Shown: positions 44,167-54,888 of the stretch, in pieces
Layout of the letters: every line of letters begins with the position of its first letter
Position numbering within the stretch: position 1 is the stretch's first letter
From: Mycolicibacterium mageritense
Lineage (GTDB): Bacteria; Actinomycetota; Actinomycetes; Mycobacteriales; Mycobacteriaceae
DNA length: 64,000 nucleotides
NCBI RefSeq assembly: GCF_010727475.1
Contig: NZ_AP022567.1
Location: 7,130,001-7,194,000, forward strand
Direction of reading: 5' to 3'
Made by a program: the position numbers and the translations under genes
Notes under the pieces: generated by a model
Database searches by the model: none
What the model saw: only the letters and a program-made list of their open reading frames with translations
Told to the model about the DNA's origin: nothing

Positions 44167-44931
44167 CTACTCGTCCTCTCCGACCGGCCTGCCGACCACG
44201 GCCCCGCCCTGGGGCCAGCCGGCCGGCGAGTCCTCCCACGGTTCCTGACGCCCGTACGGCGTGAGGTCGAGGTACGGGTATCCCACCGCGGTGTGATCGA
44301 GCCCGCGCGCGAATGTCGAGTAGGTGTGGAAGACGTCGTCACCGCGCCGCAGGAACACGCTCGCCCCGGGCCAGTCACCGCGCAGATCTTCGTCGGCGAA
44401 GCCGTCGGCCCGCAGTTCGTCCGCGGTCTTGTAGTTGTATTCGATTGGCGCACGGGCCGGGTCGAGCGTCACGTGGTAGTCGTAGGTGAAGTCGTTGTCG
44501 CACGACGAGTACCACGGGAACGTCCACCCGTGCTTGTCCTTGTAGGCGGCAATGCTCGCGTACGGCGCGCGGGAGATGCACGCGAACGTGACGTCCTTAC
44601 CGTGCAGCAGCGCCCGGTCCTGCTCGGTGAAGGTGAGATCGGCTGCGGCCGTGCAGCTGGGGCAACCCTCGTCGATCGCGTCGATCCACATGAAGTGGTG
44701 GATGTAGAGCTGGCTGCGGCCCTCGAACATGTCCAGCAGCCGCACCTCGCCGTCGGGCCCCTCGAAGACGTAGTCCTTCTCCACCCTGACCATGGGCAAC
44801 CGGCGTCGCTGGGCGTTGACCGCGTCCCGCAGGTGCGTGACCTCGCGTTCGGCGGCCAACAGTTTCGTGCGGGCCTCCAGCCACTCCTCCCGGGAGACGA
44901 CGTCGGGGTAGGCCGTTGGATGTGGCGACAT
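44167..44931 (-). CDS. DUF899 family thioredoxin-like protein
   Basis: 254 residues. Family features: VVSREEWLEARTKLLAAERE at the N-terminus, LLDMFEGRSQLYIHHFMW, the redox-like GCPSCTA motif, then SSCDNDFTYDYHVTLD and FLRRGDDVFHTYSTFARGLD. DUF899 has a thioredoxin-like fold; the CPSC pair could be redox active, but the family has no firm function. The start at MSPHPTAYPD is fixed by GAGGAGG upstream; the longer frame to 44988 is rejected. Divergent from the MgtC gene. Confidence 0.88.
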   Translation of the reverse strand: MSPHPTAYPDVVSREEWLEARTKLLAAEREVTHLRDAVNAQRRRLPMVRVEKDYVFEGPDGEVRLLDMFEGRSQLYIHHFMWIDAIDEGCPSCTAAADLTFTEQDRALLHGKDVTFACISRAPYASIAAYKDKHGWTFPWYSSCDNDFTYDYHVTLDPARAPIEYNYKTADELRADGFADEDLRGDWPGASVFLRRGDDVFHTYSTFARGLDHTAVGYPYLDLTPYGRQEPWEDSPAGWPQGGAVVGRPVGEDE

Positions 44932-45005
44932 GGGAATCCCTCCTCGTCGGAAACAGATCTCACCCATATCGACTCGCTCCGGCCACAAGAGTCATCGCGG
45001 GGACG

Positions 45006-45011
45006 TAGTTT
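45006..45011 (+). promoter_or_regulatory. -10 box of the mgtC-like gene (leaderless)
   Basis: TAGTTT, 6 nt before ATG 45018. No ribosome-binding site precedes the ATG; the upstream in-frame GTG 45012 would be inside the untranscribed region. Confidence 0.5.
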
Positions 45012-45017
45012 GTGCCC

Positions 45018-45737
45018 ATGGATTTCTGGCTGGCCGATCCGCCGTTCTTCGGCGGGCCGGGACAGGGCACCCGTCAGATCATCGAGTTGTTCGTCGCGTT
45101 CGGGTTGACCGCGCTGATCGGGCTGGAACGCGAGGTTCAGGGCAAGAGCGCCGGGTTACGCACCCAGACCCTCGTCGGCACGGCAGCGGCCCTGATCCTG
45201 TTGGTCAGCAAGTACGGCTTCATGGACGTGTTGTCGCCCGGCACCGTGGTGCTCGACCCGTCCCGGGTCGCGGCCCAGATCGTCACGGGGATCGGCTTTC
45301 TGGGCGCTGGCATCATCATCGTCCGACGCGGCTCGGTCCACGGCCTGACCACCGCGGCCGCGGTGTGGGAATCCGCGGCGATCGGGATGGCTGCGGGCGC
45401 CGGGCTGCTGCTGTTGGCCTGCACCGTGACCGTGATGCACTTCCTGATCATCCTGGGGTTCATGCCGCTGGTGAAGCGGCTGACTGCTCGCGTCAACGGT
45501 TCGATCCGTATGCTCGTCGGCTTCGAGGACGGTCGTGGTGTGCTGCACGAGATCGTGCGGGTCTGTGATCGGCACCGGTGGCAGCTGACCGATCTGGCGG
45601 CCAACTCGGCTGACGACGCGGGAGGCGCCGGCGTGACGCTCACGCTGACCGGCAGCGGAATCCGCACCGCACCCGCGGTTCTGGCGGCGATCGACGGAGT
45701 CACGGCGATCCACCAGCTCGACGAGGATCCGGACTGA
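45018..45737 (+). CDS. MgtC/SapB family membrane protein
   Basis: 239 residues. The N-terminal about 140 residues have four to five membrane segments with the family motif GLEREVQGKSAGLRTQTLVG and AQIVTGIGFLGAGIIIVRRG; the C-terminal about 85 residues are an ACT-like cytosolic domain (IRMLVGFEDGRGVLHEIVRV). In pathogens MgtC supports growth in low magnesium and in macrophages and modulates the F1Fo ATPase; family members in soil bacteria have less clear roles. ATG 45018 is chosen because of the leaderless -10 box. Divergent from the DUF899 gene. Confidence 0.9.
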   Translation: MDFWLADPPFFGGPGQGTRQIIELFVAFGLTALIGLEREVQGKSAGLRTQTLVGTAAALILLVSKYGFMDVLSPGTVVLDPSRVAAQIVTGIGFLGAGIIIVRRGSVHGLTTAAAVWESAAIGMAAGAGLLLLACTVTVMHFLIILGFMPLVKRLTARVNGSIRMLVGFEDGRGVLHEIVRVCDRHRWQLTDLAANSADDAGGAGVTLTLTGSGIRTAPAVLAAIDGVTAIHQLDEDPD

Positions 45738-45784
45738 CGCAGCCCTGATGCCGAAAGGCCAGTCGCCGATGCTGGAGACCGCGG

Positions 45785-47176
45785 TTACCGGCGGGAGCGG
45801 AACGACGCGACGGTGCCGGCCGCGGCGAGCACCGCGAAGACCGCGAACAGCCACTTCGCGGCGGCCGCACCACCGGTCTCGCTGAGGTTGACGACGACGC
45901 CCGCGAGGCCGGCGCCGAACGCGCCGCAGATCAGCTGCACGGTGTTGATCGCCGCGGCCGCCGCGGGCCCCTCGGCCGGGTCGTCGACGCTGCCCATCGC
46001 CCAGGCGGACAGGTGCGGCCAAGCGATGCCGATCCCGGCACCGGCCACCAGCAGCGCCAGGGCCCACAGCACCACCAGCGGCGCGGCCATGCCGCCGCGG
46101 ATGAGGAGCGCACCGGCAGCAAGACCGACCGCCATCACCAGCGGCGCGACCGCGACGGTTCGCCTGATGGCGCGCCGGCGTTGCAGCGACGCGCTGAGGA
46201 TCTCCCCCACGGTCCACCCCACCGAAAGCACCGCTGCGAAGAACCCGGCCGCGACCGGCGTCAGATGTGCGAGGCGCTGTCCGAACAGCGGCACATACAT
46301 GTCGACCATGGTCGCCGCCATCAACACCCCGAGGGTCAGGTAGATCCACTTCAGCGGTCCGGCGCCGAACGTGCTGGGCGGCAACACCGATGCGGACATC
46401 CGGCGGTCGACCGCGATGAACGCGGCGACGAGCAGGCCGCCCAGCACCAGCAATGCCGCCGTCGCCCGCACATCGTGAGGGATGCCCGCGACACTGACGG
46501 CCATCGCGGCCGCACCCAACAGCGCCAGCGACCAGATCGGCACCCCGGGCAACGCCTCATGGGCTGCGGTGCTGTCGCGCCCGGGCAGCACGATCGGCAC
46601 CATGACCGCCATCGCGACGGTCAGGATCACCAGAACCCCGAACGCCCACCGCCAGAGCCCGTACTGCGCGAACAGTCCGCCCGCCGCCGGGCCGACCAGG
46701 GTGCCCACGCCCCACATCGCCGACACCAACGCAGAAGCCTTGGTCCACAACGTGTTCGGCAGCGCGGTGTTGATGACCGCATAGCCCAGCCCGGCCACCA
46801 GACCGCCCGCAAAGCCCTGAACGGTACGGCCGGCCAACAGCACCTCCATGCTCGGCGCCACCGCACACACCAGGCTGCCCGCACCAAAAAGGCTCAGCCC
46901 CAACAGGTATGACAACCGCGGGCCGATTCTCATCAGAACGGTGTGCACCGTGGTCGCCGCGATGACCGACGCCACCAGATACACCGCCGTCACCCACGCG
47001 TAGAAGCGCTGGCCGCCGATGTCGGCGACCGCGCTGGGCAGCAGGCTGATGGTGATGAACTGATTGGTCGCGTACAGCAGGACGCCACCGGCCAGCACGG
47101 TCGATGCGCCGAGGTGGCCGGGCCCCAGGAGTTGACGCCATGTCCCCGTGGTGTCGGCGGTCGCGGTATCGGTCAC
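45785..47176 (-). CDS. MFS drug exporter (Rv1634-type)
   Basis: 463 residues, 12-14 membrane helices. Typical major-facilitator motifs: LLPSAVADIGGQRFYAWVTA (start of TM2), VQGFAGGLVAGLGYAVI (motif-C-like, antiporter type) and GVGTLVGPAAGGLFAQYGLW. Rv1634, next to uvrB in M. tuberculosis, is linked to fluoroquinolone efflux; sequence and order suggest the same ortholog. It lies 45 nt after the uvrB stop on the opposite side of the exporter start, on the same strand as uvrB but transcribed after it. Substrates unknown here. Confidence 0.9.
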   Translation of the reverse strand: MTDTATADTTGTWRQLLGPGHLGASTVLAGGVLLYATNQFITISLLPSAVADIGGQRFYAWVTAVYLVASVIAATTVHTVLMRIGPRLSYLLGLSLFGAGSLVCAVAPSMEVLLAGRTVQGFAGGLVAGLGYAVINTALPNTLWTKASALVSAMWGVGTLVGPAAGGLFAQYGLWRWAFGVLVILTVAMAVMVPIVLPGRDSTAAHEALPGVPIWSLALLGAAAMAVSVAGIPHDVRATAALLVLGGLLVAAFIAVDRRMSASVLPPSTFGAGPLKWIYLTLGVLMAATMVDMYVPLFGQRLAHLTPVAAGFFAAVLSVGWTVGEILSASLQRRRAIRRTVAVAPLVMAVGLAAGALLIRGGMAAPLVVLWALALLVAGAGIGIAWPHLSAWAMGSVDDPAEGPAAAAAINTVQLICGAFGAGLAGVVVNLSETGGAAAAKWLFAVFAVLAAAGTVASFRSRR

Positions 47177-47221
47177 GACGACGACGCTAGATCCTCAACT
47201 GCCGTTGAGGTCAAGGACGGC

Positions 47222-49393
<2,172 letters not shown>

Positions 49394-49400
49394 GTTCACC

Positions 49401-49423
49401 AGGGTAGAACTGCCCGCCGACAA
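49401..49423 (-). promoter_or_regulatory. RecA-independent (PafBC-type) DNA-damage promoter of uvrB
   Basis: Minus strand: TTGTCGGCG (49423-49415), 8 nt, TACCCT (49406-49401), then 7 nt to the ATG. One mismatch to TTGTCRGTG-N8-TAN3T. Confidence 0.75.
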
Positions 49424-49460
49424 GTTCCTGATGTGTTCACTGCCCGCGTAGGCTGACCGC

Positions 49461-49967
49461 ATCCACCCGCCGAAGAACGAGACGTTTGACCTGCTCGCCC
49501 GCACGAACACGGACCCGAAGGGCATCGTGCGGGCGGTCGACGTGTACACCGTCGAGCCGTGGGGGCTCTACATGGCCAGGCCGACTCCGGGCCGCGCGCA
49601 GTTCCACTATCTGGAGTCCTGGCTGCTGCCGACGCTGAACCTGCGGGTCAGCGTTTTCCACTTCAACCCGGGTCACGAGCGCGAACAGGACTTCTACCTC
49701 GACATCGGGCGGTTCACGCCGGGACCGACCGCGTGGCATTCAGAGGACCACTACCTGGATCTGGTGCTCCGCACGGGCGCGGGAGTCGAGCTGTGCGACG
49801 TCGACGAACTGCTCACCGCGGTCCGCCACGGACTGCTGCCGCCGGAAGCCGGCGAAACCGCGATCCAGACCGCCGCGGAGGCAATCGACGGCCTCGCCCG
49901 CAACGGCTACGACCTTCACCGGTGGCTGGCCGCCAATGGCATGGCCCTGTCGTGGCAAAACGCGTAA
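49461..49967 (+). CDS. DUF402 family protein (Rv1632c-type), probable ATC start
   Basis: 168 residues if read from ATC 49461, 146 from the GTG at 49527. The stretch before the GTG reads HPPKNETFDLLARTNTDPKG, which looks like the normal DUF402 N-terminus that usually follows Met, so the GTG start would truncate the protein. TAGGCT (49449-49454) is a -10 box 6 nt before the ATC, fitting a leaderless start there. Core motifs: VEPWGLYMARPTPGRAQFHY and NPGHEREQDFYLDIGRFTPG. Characterised DUF402/FomD-like proteins are nucleoside diphosphate/triphosphate phosphatases, but this branch is untested. Divergent from uvrB. Confidence 0.85.
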   Translation: MHPPKNETFDLLARTNTDPKGIVRAVDVYTVEPWGLYMARPTPGRAQFHYLESWLLPTLNLRVSVFHFNPGHEREQDFYLDIGRFTPGPTAWHSEDHYLDLVLRTGAGVELCDVDELLTAVRHGLLPPEAGETAIQTAAEAIDGLARNGYDLHRWLAANGMALSWQNA

Positions 49968-49978
49968 GGTCGGCGTTC

Positions 49979-50536
49979 ATGAGTTCAACTAAGTATGCGT
50001 GGGGGGTGGCCGCCGTGGTGGCCGGGCTGCTCGCCGGCGCACAGTTGATTCCCGCGACGGCATCGGCCGATCCGGAAACTCCGCCCCAGCCACAGGTCGA
50101 GCCGCTGCCCGATCAGCAACTGCACAACGTCACCTACAAGGCCAGGATCGACGGCGTGTCCCGCAACGCGACGATCACCTACAAGATCGACGACAGCCAG
50201 GTCAACACGGCTGACCCGACCATGCTGCCGGGCCGCACGTTCGAGGCCACCGGCGTCGTGTCGGATCCGCAGCTGGCGGGCATGAAGGTGTCGATCGACT
50301 GGCCGTACTCGGCGAACCTGCACTGTGAGGTTCTTGTGGACGACCAGATCGTCGCCCAGGCCGACACCTGGGTCGGGCCCAGGCTCACCCGCCAGCTCGA
50401 CGACCCGGGATACGGCAGCCTGCCGTGCGGTGCGAGCGTCGACAACGTGGGCGCAAACGTGGTCAACACCGGACCGGTCCCCGCCGATCCGGCCGCGCCA
50501 GTGGCACCGCCGGCCGAAGTTCCGCCCGCGGCCTAG
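49979..50536 (+). CDS. Small secreted protein with one disulphide
   Basis: 185 residues. Signal peptide (WGVAAVVAGLLAGAQLIPAT) with cleavage after ASA. The mature part is a beta-rich domain (VTYKARIDGVSRNATITYKI; SIDWPYSANLHCEVLVDDQI) with two Cys (LHCEV, LPCGAS) likely bonded, and a Pro/Ala-rich tail. It resembles secreted mycobacterial proteins of unknown function. TAAGGT lies 8 nt before the ATG and may be the -10. Stop overlaps the convergent glsA stop by 4 nt. Confidence 0.8.
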   Translation: MSSTKYAWGVAAVVAGLLAGAQLIPATASADPETPPQPQVEPLPDQQLHNVTYKARIDGVSRNATITYKIDDSQVNTADPTMLPGRTFEATGVVSDPQLAGMKVSIDWPYSANLHCEVLVDDQIVAQADTWVGPRLTRQLDDPGYGSLPCGASVDNVGANVVNTGPVPADPAAPVAPPAEVPPAA

Positions 50537-51459
50537 AACACGGACCAGCCGGCCAGCCGGGCGAACTCCTCGATGGCCGCGACGCCGCCTGCCGAGTTGC
50601 CGTCGCCGTCGAGCGGCGGGCTCCACACGCACACCGTGCCGCGGCCCGGCATCACGGCCAGCACGCCGCCGCCGATCCCGCTCTTGGCGGGCAACCCGAT
50701 GCGGTAGGCGATGTCACCTGCGGCGCCGTACATCCCCGACGTGAGCAGCACCGCGTTGACGCGACGCACCGTCTCCGCATCGAGCACGGAGTGGTCGCCG
50801 CTGCGGTCCGCGAGGAACAACGCTGCGCGCGCGACCGTCCGCACCGACGCGGTGATCGCGCACTGCGCGAAGTACTGCGGCAGGACGCGGTCGATGCCGT
50901 TGGTGAGCCGGCCGTGCTCGGCCAGCACATGCGCGATGGCCGAATTGCGATGGTCGATGGCCATTTCCGACCCTGCGACCGCGGCGTCGGAGTACACGGC
51001 GTCGCCAGTCCGCAGCAGCTCGACGGTGGCTTCGACGGCATCGCCGGTGTGCGTCAGCAACCGGTCGGTCACCACGAGCGCCCCGGAGTTCACGAACGGG
51101 TTGCGCGGGCGCCAGTGGTTGCGTTCCAGGTCGGCGACCGACCCGTAGCCCGCATCGGTGGGCCCCCATCCGACGTCCGCCCAGGCTCGCGGATCGTGGC
51201 GGAGCAACGCACACAGCGCGAACAGCTTCGAAATGCTCTGGATGGAGAAGCCTGTCGTCGATTCCCCGATCTGGGCTTCGGTGCCGTCCACGGTCGCGAC
51301 CGCCATCGCGAAGCTGGTGGCCGGGATGCCGGCCAGCGCAGGCACCTGACGGCTCACCGTGCCGCGCCGCGCGGCGCGGCGACCCCGGGACTGCGCGGCC
51401 CGCAGATATTCGTGCAGCCGCTCGCACGCCGGGGTCTCGGACAAACGTGTTCCGGGCAT
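50533..51459 (-). CDS. glsA: Glutaminase A-type amidohydrolase
   Basis: 308 residues, the usual length. A serine-dependent beta-lactamase-fold glutaminase: S-x-x-K in FSIQSISKLF, then NPFVNSGALVVTD, YFAQCAITASVRTVARAALF and PAKSGIGGGVLAVMPGRG. Hydrolyses L-glutamine to glutamate and ammonia. It is divergent from the permease and shares with it the intergenic GGTC/GACC boxes of the local FCD regulator, so its physiological substrate could instead be a gamma-glutamyl amide made by the ligases at 58-60.6 kb (inference). GAGG lies before ATG 51459. Confidence 0.9.
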   Translation of the reverse strand: MPGTRLSETPACERLHEYLRAAQSRGRRAARRGTVSRQVPALAGIPATSFAMAVATVDGTEAQIGESTTGFSIQSISKLFALCALLRHDPRAWADVGWGPTDAGYGSVADLERNHWRPRNPFVNSGALVVTDRLLTHTGDAVEATVELLRTGDAVYSDAAVAGSEMAIDHRNSAIAHVLAEHGRLTNGIDRVLPQYFAQCAITASVRTVARAALFLADRSGDHSVLDAETVRRVNAVLLTSGMYGAAGDIAYRIGLPAKSGIGGGVLAVMPGRGTVCVWSPPLDGDGNSAGGVAAIEEFARLAGWSVF

Positions 51460-51493
51460 TCCTCACCCTCCACCTGCACTTGGCCAAAACATC

Positions 51494-51588
51494 GGTCAAT
51501 AGACCAAAACTATCCATGGTCAAACCCGCTCGGGTAAACGTTATGTCACGCGTCAACAGATTAGGTCTATGGGTCTTGTCTTTAGACC
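51494..51588. promoter_or_regulatory. Candidate FCD/GntR operators upstream of the permease
   Basis: GGTCAATAGACC (51494-51505) and the inverted pair GGTCTA (51564-51569) / TAGACC (51583-51588). CTATGGGTC (51567-51575) is one mismatch from the reverse complement of GACCTATAG found at 54088 and 62331. Confidence 0.5.
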
Positions 51589-51634
51589 TTTACGGTCATA
51601 GGCTCGCGGCAACCAGATTGAAAGGCAGGTGGCG

Positions 51635-53182
51635 ATGGCAGTCGACTACGAGCAGGGAACGGGTGCGGCCAGATCCGCACCCGCAGCGGGATCGGCCACG
51701 CTCAAGCGTGGCGCGATCGGTCTGGCGGGCGTGGTGTTCATGGTGGTCGCCTTCTCGGCACCGATCACTGCGATGACCGGCAACCTGCCTGTCGCGGTGG
51801 GTTTCGGCAACGGCCTCGGCGCCCCGGGCGGATTCGTCATCGCCACAGTCGTTCTGACCATCTTCAGCATCGGATTCGTCGCACTGGCGCGGCACATCAC
51901 CGCGGCGGGCGCGTTCTACACCTTCGTCTCGCGGGCCTGGTCGAAGGTTCCCGGGCTGGCCGCCGGCGTGCTGCCCGCCTTCACGTACATGACGATGGAA
52001 GCCGGGCTCATCGGCATCTTCGCGGCGTTCGCCGATCAGGCGTTCACCGCGCAGTTCGGCCTCAACCTGCCGTGGGAGATCTACGCCGCCATCGGGCTGA
52101 TCGCCATCGCGGCACTGTCACACTTCGACATCTCGGTGGCGGCCAAGGTGCTTGGCGTCGTCCTGGTCTCGGAGATCACCATGTTGTCGATAACCGCCGT
52201 GGCCGGGCTGATCCACCATCCCGACGGCATGAGCTTCCAGTCGCTGAGCCCGTTGACCGCGCTGAGCACCAACGGGGTCGCCGGCGGTGTCGTGGGCCTG
52301 GGCCTGCTGATGGCCTTCTGGTCCTGGGTCGGCTTCGAATCGACCGCGATCTACGGCGAGGAGTCCAAGAACCCCAAGCGCATCGTGCCTCTGGCCACCA
52401 TGATCGCGGTCATCGGCATCGGCGTGTTCTACACGTTCATCTCGTGGGGTGTCGTGGTCGGCAACGGTCCGGCCAAGGCCGTCGAACTGGCGTCCGGCCC
52501 CGCACCGTTCGACCTGTTGTACGCGCCCACCGCCCAATACGTAGGGCAATGGGGCGTAACGGTATTCGAGTGGCTCGTGATCGGCGGCTCGTTCGCGTGC
52601 GCACTCGCGATCCACAATTCCGCGGCCCGCTACCTGTTCGCGTTCGGCCGCGACAGCCTGCTGTGGCACCGCCTCGGTGAGGCGCACCCGAAACATGCCT
52701 CGCCGTGGGTGGCGTCGCTGACACAGACCCTGTTCGCGACCCTACTGGTCGCGGTCTGCTCGATCACCGGCTCAGATCCGTATGCCGACCTGTTCGTGCT
52801 GGTGGCGATCCTGGCGACGCTCCTGCTGCTCATCGTGCAGACCATGTGCTCGTGCGCGACCATCGTCTACTTCCACGTCAAGAAGCAACACCCGGAGACC
52901 GCCTCGTGGTGGCGGACCCTACTGGCACCGATCGTGGGCGGTGCGGGCATGGTGTATGTCATCTACCTGATGGCCTCCAACATGCAGGCCGCCGCGGGCA
53001 CCGCGTCGGACACCTTGTTCTTCAAGGCAATCCCCTACCTGGTGGTGGGGCTGACCCTCGGATCGATTGCCCTGGCGCTGTATTGGCGCAAAGCCAGGCC
53101 GGATCTGTACGCGCGGATCGGCAGCACGATCTTCGACGATCACGAACCGGCGCCCACGCCGGAGGCCCCCTCCTCCCGGTGA
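51635..53182 (+). CDS. APC-family amino acid/amine permease
   Basis: 515 residues from ATG 51635 (a GTG at 51629 is possible). Twelve membrane segments; TM1 has the APC GIGLAGVVFMVVAFSAPITA-like breaking Gly/Pro stretch, and the consensus FWSWVGFESTAIYGEESKNP is in TM6. Such carriers import amino acids, polyamines or ethanolamine with protons. It lies between the divergent glsA and the FCD-regulator gene and carries candidate operators in its promoter, so it probably imports the substrate of the catabolic block. The C-terminal tail is Pro-rich. Confidence 0.92.
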   Translation: MAVDYEQGTGAARSAPAAGSATLKRGAIGLAGVVFMVVAFSAPITAMTGNLPVAVGFGNGLGAPGGFVIATVVLTIFSIGFVALARHITAAGAFYTFVSRAWSKVPGLAAGVLPAFTYMTMEAGLIGIFAAFADQAFTAQFGLNLPWEIYAAIGLIAIAALSHFDISVAAKVLGVVLVSEITMLSITAVAGLIHHPDGMSFQSLSPLTALSTNGVAGGVVGLGLLMAFWSWVGFESTAIYGEESKNPKRIVPLATMIAVIGIGVFYTFISWGVVVGNGPAKAVELASGPAPFDLLYAPTAQYVGQWGVTVFEWLVIGGSFACALAIHNSAARYLFAFGRDSLLWHRLGEAHPKHASPWVASLTQTLFATLLVAVCSITGSDPYADLFVLVAILATLLLLIVQTMCSCATIVYFHVKKQHPETASWWRTLLAPIVGGAGMVYVIYLMASNMQAAAGTASDTLFFKAIPYLVVGLTLGSIALALYWRKARPDLYARIGSTIFDDHEPAPTPEAPSSR

Positions 53183-53250
53183 CGTGGGCGCGCGCCCGGT
53201 GCGATCGATCCCCCCGGCGGTCGCACCGGGCGCATCCACATGCCGCGGGA

Positions 53251-53985
53251 TCAGCGCTTGAGCCAGGACTCGATGGTGTGCCGGGTGTCGTTGATGTGCT
53301 CGGCCATCCGGGCCGCGGCCAGCTCCGGCTCCCGGTTCTCGATCGCCTCGAGGATGGACTCGTGGTAGTCGTTGGCGTTGGGCTCCAGCCGCCCGAAGAT
53401 GGCGCCCACCGGCAGCCACATGCGCCTGCGGGCGTCGGCGACCGCGTCGAGCAACCGGTCGTTCTGGGCGGCCTGTGCGATGCCCAGGTGAAACGCCGAG
53501 TCGAGCGTCTGGAAATCGGTGGTGTGCTGTGCCGACTGGTCGTCGAGCGCGGTGTGCAGCGCGGCGTCCATACCGGTCAAGAGCTTGTGCAGCTCGGTCA
53601 GATCCGCACTGCGGCGCCGCTCGGCGGCCAACCGGGTCGCCCCGGTCTCGACGATCACGCGATAGTCGAAGGCGTCGCGGATGGCCCGCTTGTTCCTTCG
53701 CATCTCGCGCCGCATCTCCGCCGCGTCGTAGACCGGGGCCTGCACCGTGAAGCCGCCGCCCCGACCGCGGCGCACCGCGATCAGGCCTTCACGCTCGAGC
53801 ACCGCCACCGCGGTACGCACGGTGGTCCTCGAAACGTCGAGCATGTCCGAGAGTTCACGTTCGGTCGGCAAGCGGTCACCCGGCCGGAACTGGCCGAGTT
53901 CCAGGGCGCGCCGCATCTGGTCGACGACCAGCTCGTGCGCCGGAATCTGCCGGACCGGAACCAAAGCCGGCTTCGCTGCTGACAT
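53251..53985 (-). CDS. GntR-family (FCD/FadR subfamily) transcriptional regulator
   Basis: 244 residues. N-terminal GntR winged helix (LPTERELSDMLDVSRTTVRT; LEREGLIAVRRGRGGGFTVQ) and C-terminal FCD helical domain with DFQTLDSAFHLGIAQAAQND, in which Asp and His residues usually bind a metal that helps hold the carboxylate ligand. It is divergent from the long SDR/ligase operon and lies next to the permease; shared GACCTATAG words in the promoters make it the likely regulator of the whole block. The strand and position suggest autoregulation through the box at 54088. Confidence 0.92.
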   Translation of the reverse strand: MSAAKPALVPVRQIPAHELVVDQMRRALELGQFRPGDRLPTERELSDMLDVSRTTVRTAVAVLEREGLIAVRRGRGGGFTVQAPVYDAAEMRREMRRNKRAIRDAFDYRVIVETGATRLAAERRRSADLTELHKLLTGMDAALHTALDDQSAQHTTDFQTLDSAFHLGIAQAAQNDRLLDAVADARRRMWLPVGAIFGRLEPNANDYHESILEAIENREPELAAARMAEHINDTRHTIESWLKR

Positions 53986-54087
53986 GCCCAGCCCCCCTTC
54001 GGATGTCCACAGGTTACCGCATGGCCGCCGATAACAGCGTTTGCCTTGCCCAATGGACCATACCGAAATTTAAAGTCCTAAAAACTT

Positions 54088-54096
54088 GACCTATAG
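54088..54096. promoter_or_regulatory. GACCTATAG box upstream of the SDR/ligase operon
   Basis: Exact copy of the nine-mer at 62331, in the divergent promoter region of the regulator gene and the operon starting at 54157. Confidence 0.45.
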
Positions 54097-54156
54097 CCCA
54101 ATCAAGACGAAACTTGGTGGAGTCCAGGGCAGCTGAGCACAGATGAGGATCGTGGG

Positions 54157-54888
54157 TTGAACAACAAGGTGATCGTGACGGGCGGAGCCGGAGTTATCGG
54201 GCAGGCCATCTGCCGCCGCCTGTTGCAGAGCGACTATGTCCCCGTGGCAGCCGATCTCAAGCCCGCGGTGGACGCGCTGGACCTGACCGAGGCGCGATTG
54301 GAAGGCGCGCTGCCGGTCGCCATGGACGTGGCTGATCGGGAGAGTGTGCAAAGTGCGGTGGGTTCGGTGGTGGCTGATGGTGAGACGCTGGCCGGGTTGG
54401 TGAACTGTGCTGGGATTCTTAGGGATTCGTTTCTCGGTGAGTTGGATGAGGCGAAGCTGGAGTTGATGTTCCAGGTGAACATCGCCGGGATGGCGCGGGT
54501 GACCGATGTGGTGGCGCCGTTGTTGGGCGAGGGCAGCGCGATCGTCAACATCGGGTCGTTGACCGGACACTTCGGCCGGTTCCGGGGTGCTTCGGTGTAC
54601 GGCGCCACCAAGGCCGGCATCGCGGCCTACACCCGGTATCTGGCCGAGGAACTGGCCCCGCGCGGTATCCGGGTCAACAACATCGCCCCGGGGGTGATCC
54701 GCGCCCCGATGAGCCCGTCGATGGCCCGGGTCTCCGGCGGCGAGGAGATCAGCGCGAGCTACGCCATGCTCAAACGCATCGGCGAACCCGAAGAGGTCGC
54801 CGAGGCCGTCGAGTTCATGCTGTCCCCGCGGGCGTCGTTCATCACCGCCCAGACCCTGCTCGTCGACGGCGGCGTGGTGGCCTGGTGA
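54157..54888 (+). CDS. Short-chain dehydrogenase/reductase 1
   Basis: 243 residues from TTG 54157. Rossmann TGGAGVIG, NAG equivalent NCAGI, catalytic Ser in VNIGSLTG, YxxxK in SVYGATKAG, and the IAPGVIRAPM loop. NAD(P)-dependent oxidation or reduction of an alcohol/ketone. First gene of the long operon. Between about 54340 and 54500 third-codon bases are richer in G/T than in the flanks, so this part may have been exchanged by recombination. Overlaps the next start by 4 nt (GTGA). Confidence 0.9.
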   Translation: MNNKVIVTGGAGVIGQAICRRLLQSDYVPVAADLKPAVDALDLTEARLEGALPVAMDVADRESVQSAVGSVVADGETLAGLVNCAGILRDSFLGELDEAKLELMFQVNIAGMARVTDVVAPLLGEGSAIVNIGSLTGHFGRFRGASVYGATKAGIAAYTRYLAEELAPRGIRVNNIAPGVIRAPMSPSMARVSGGEEISASYAMLKRIGEPEEVAEAVEFMLSPRASFITAQTLLVDGGVVAW

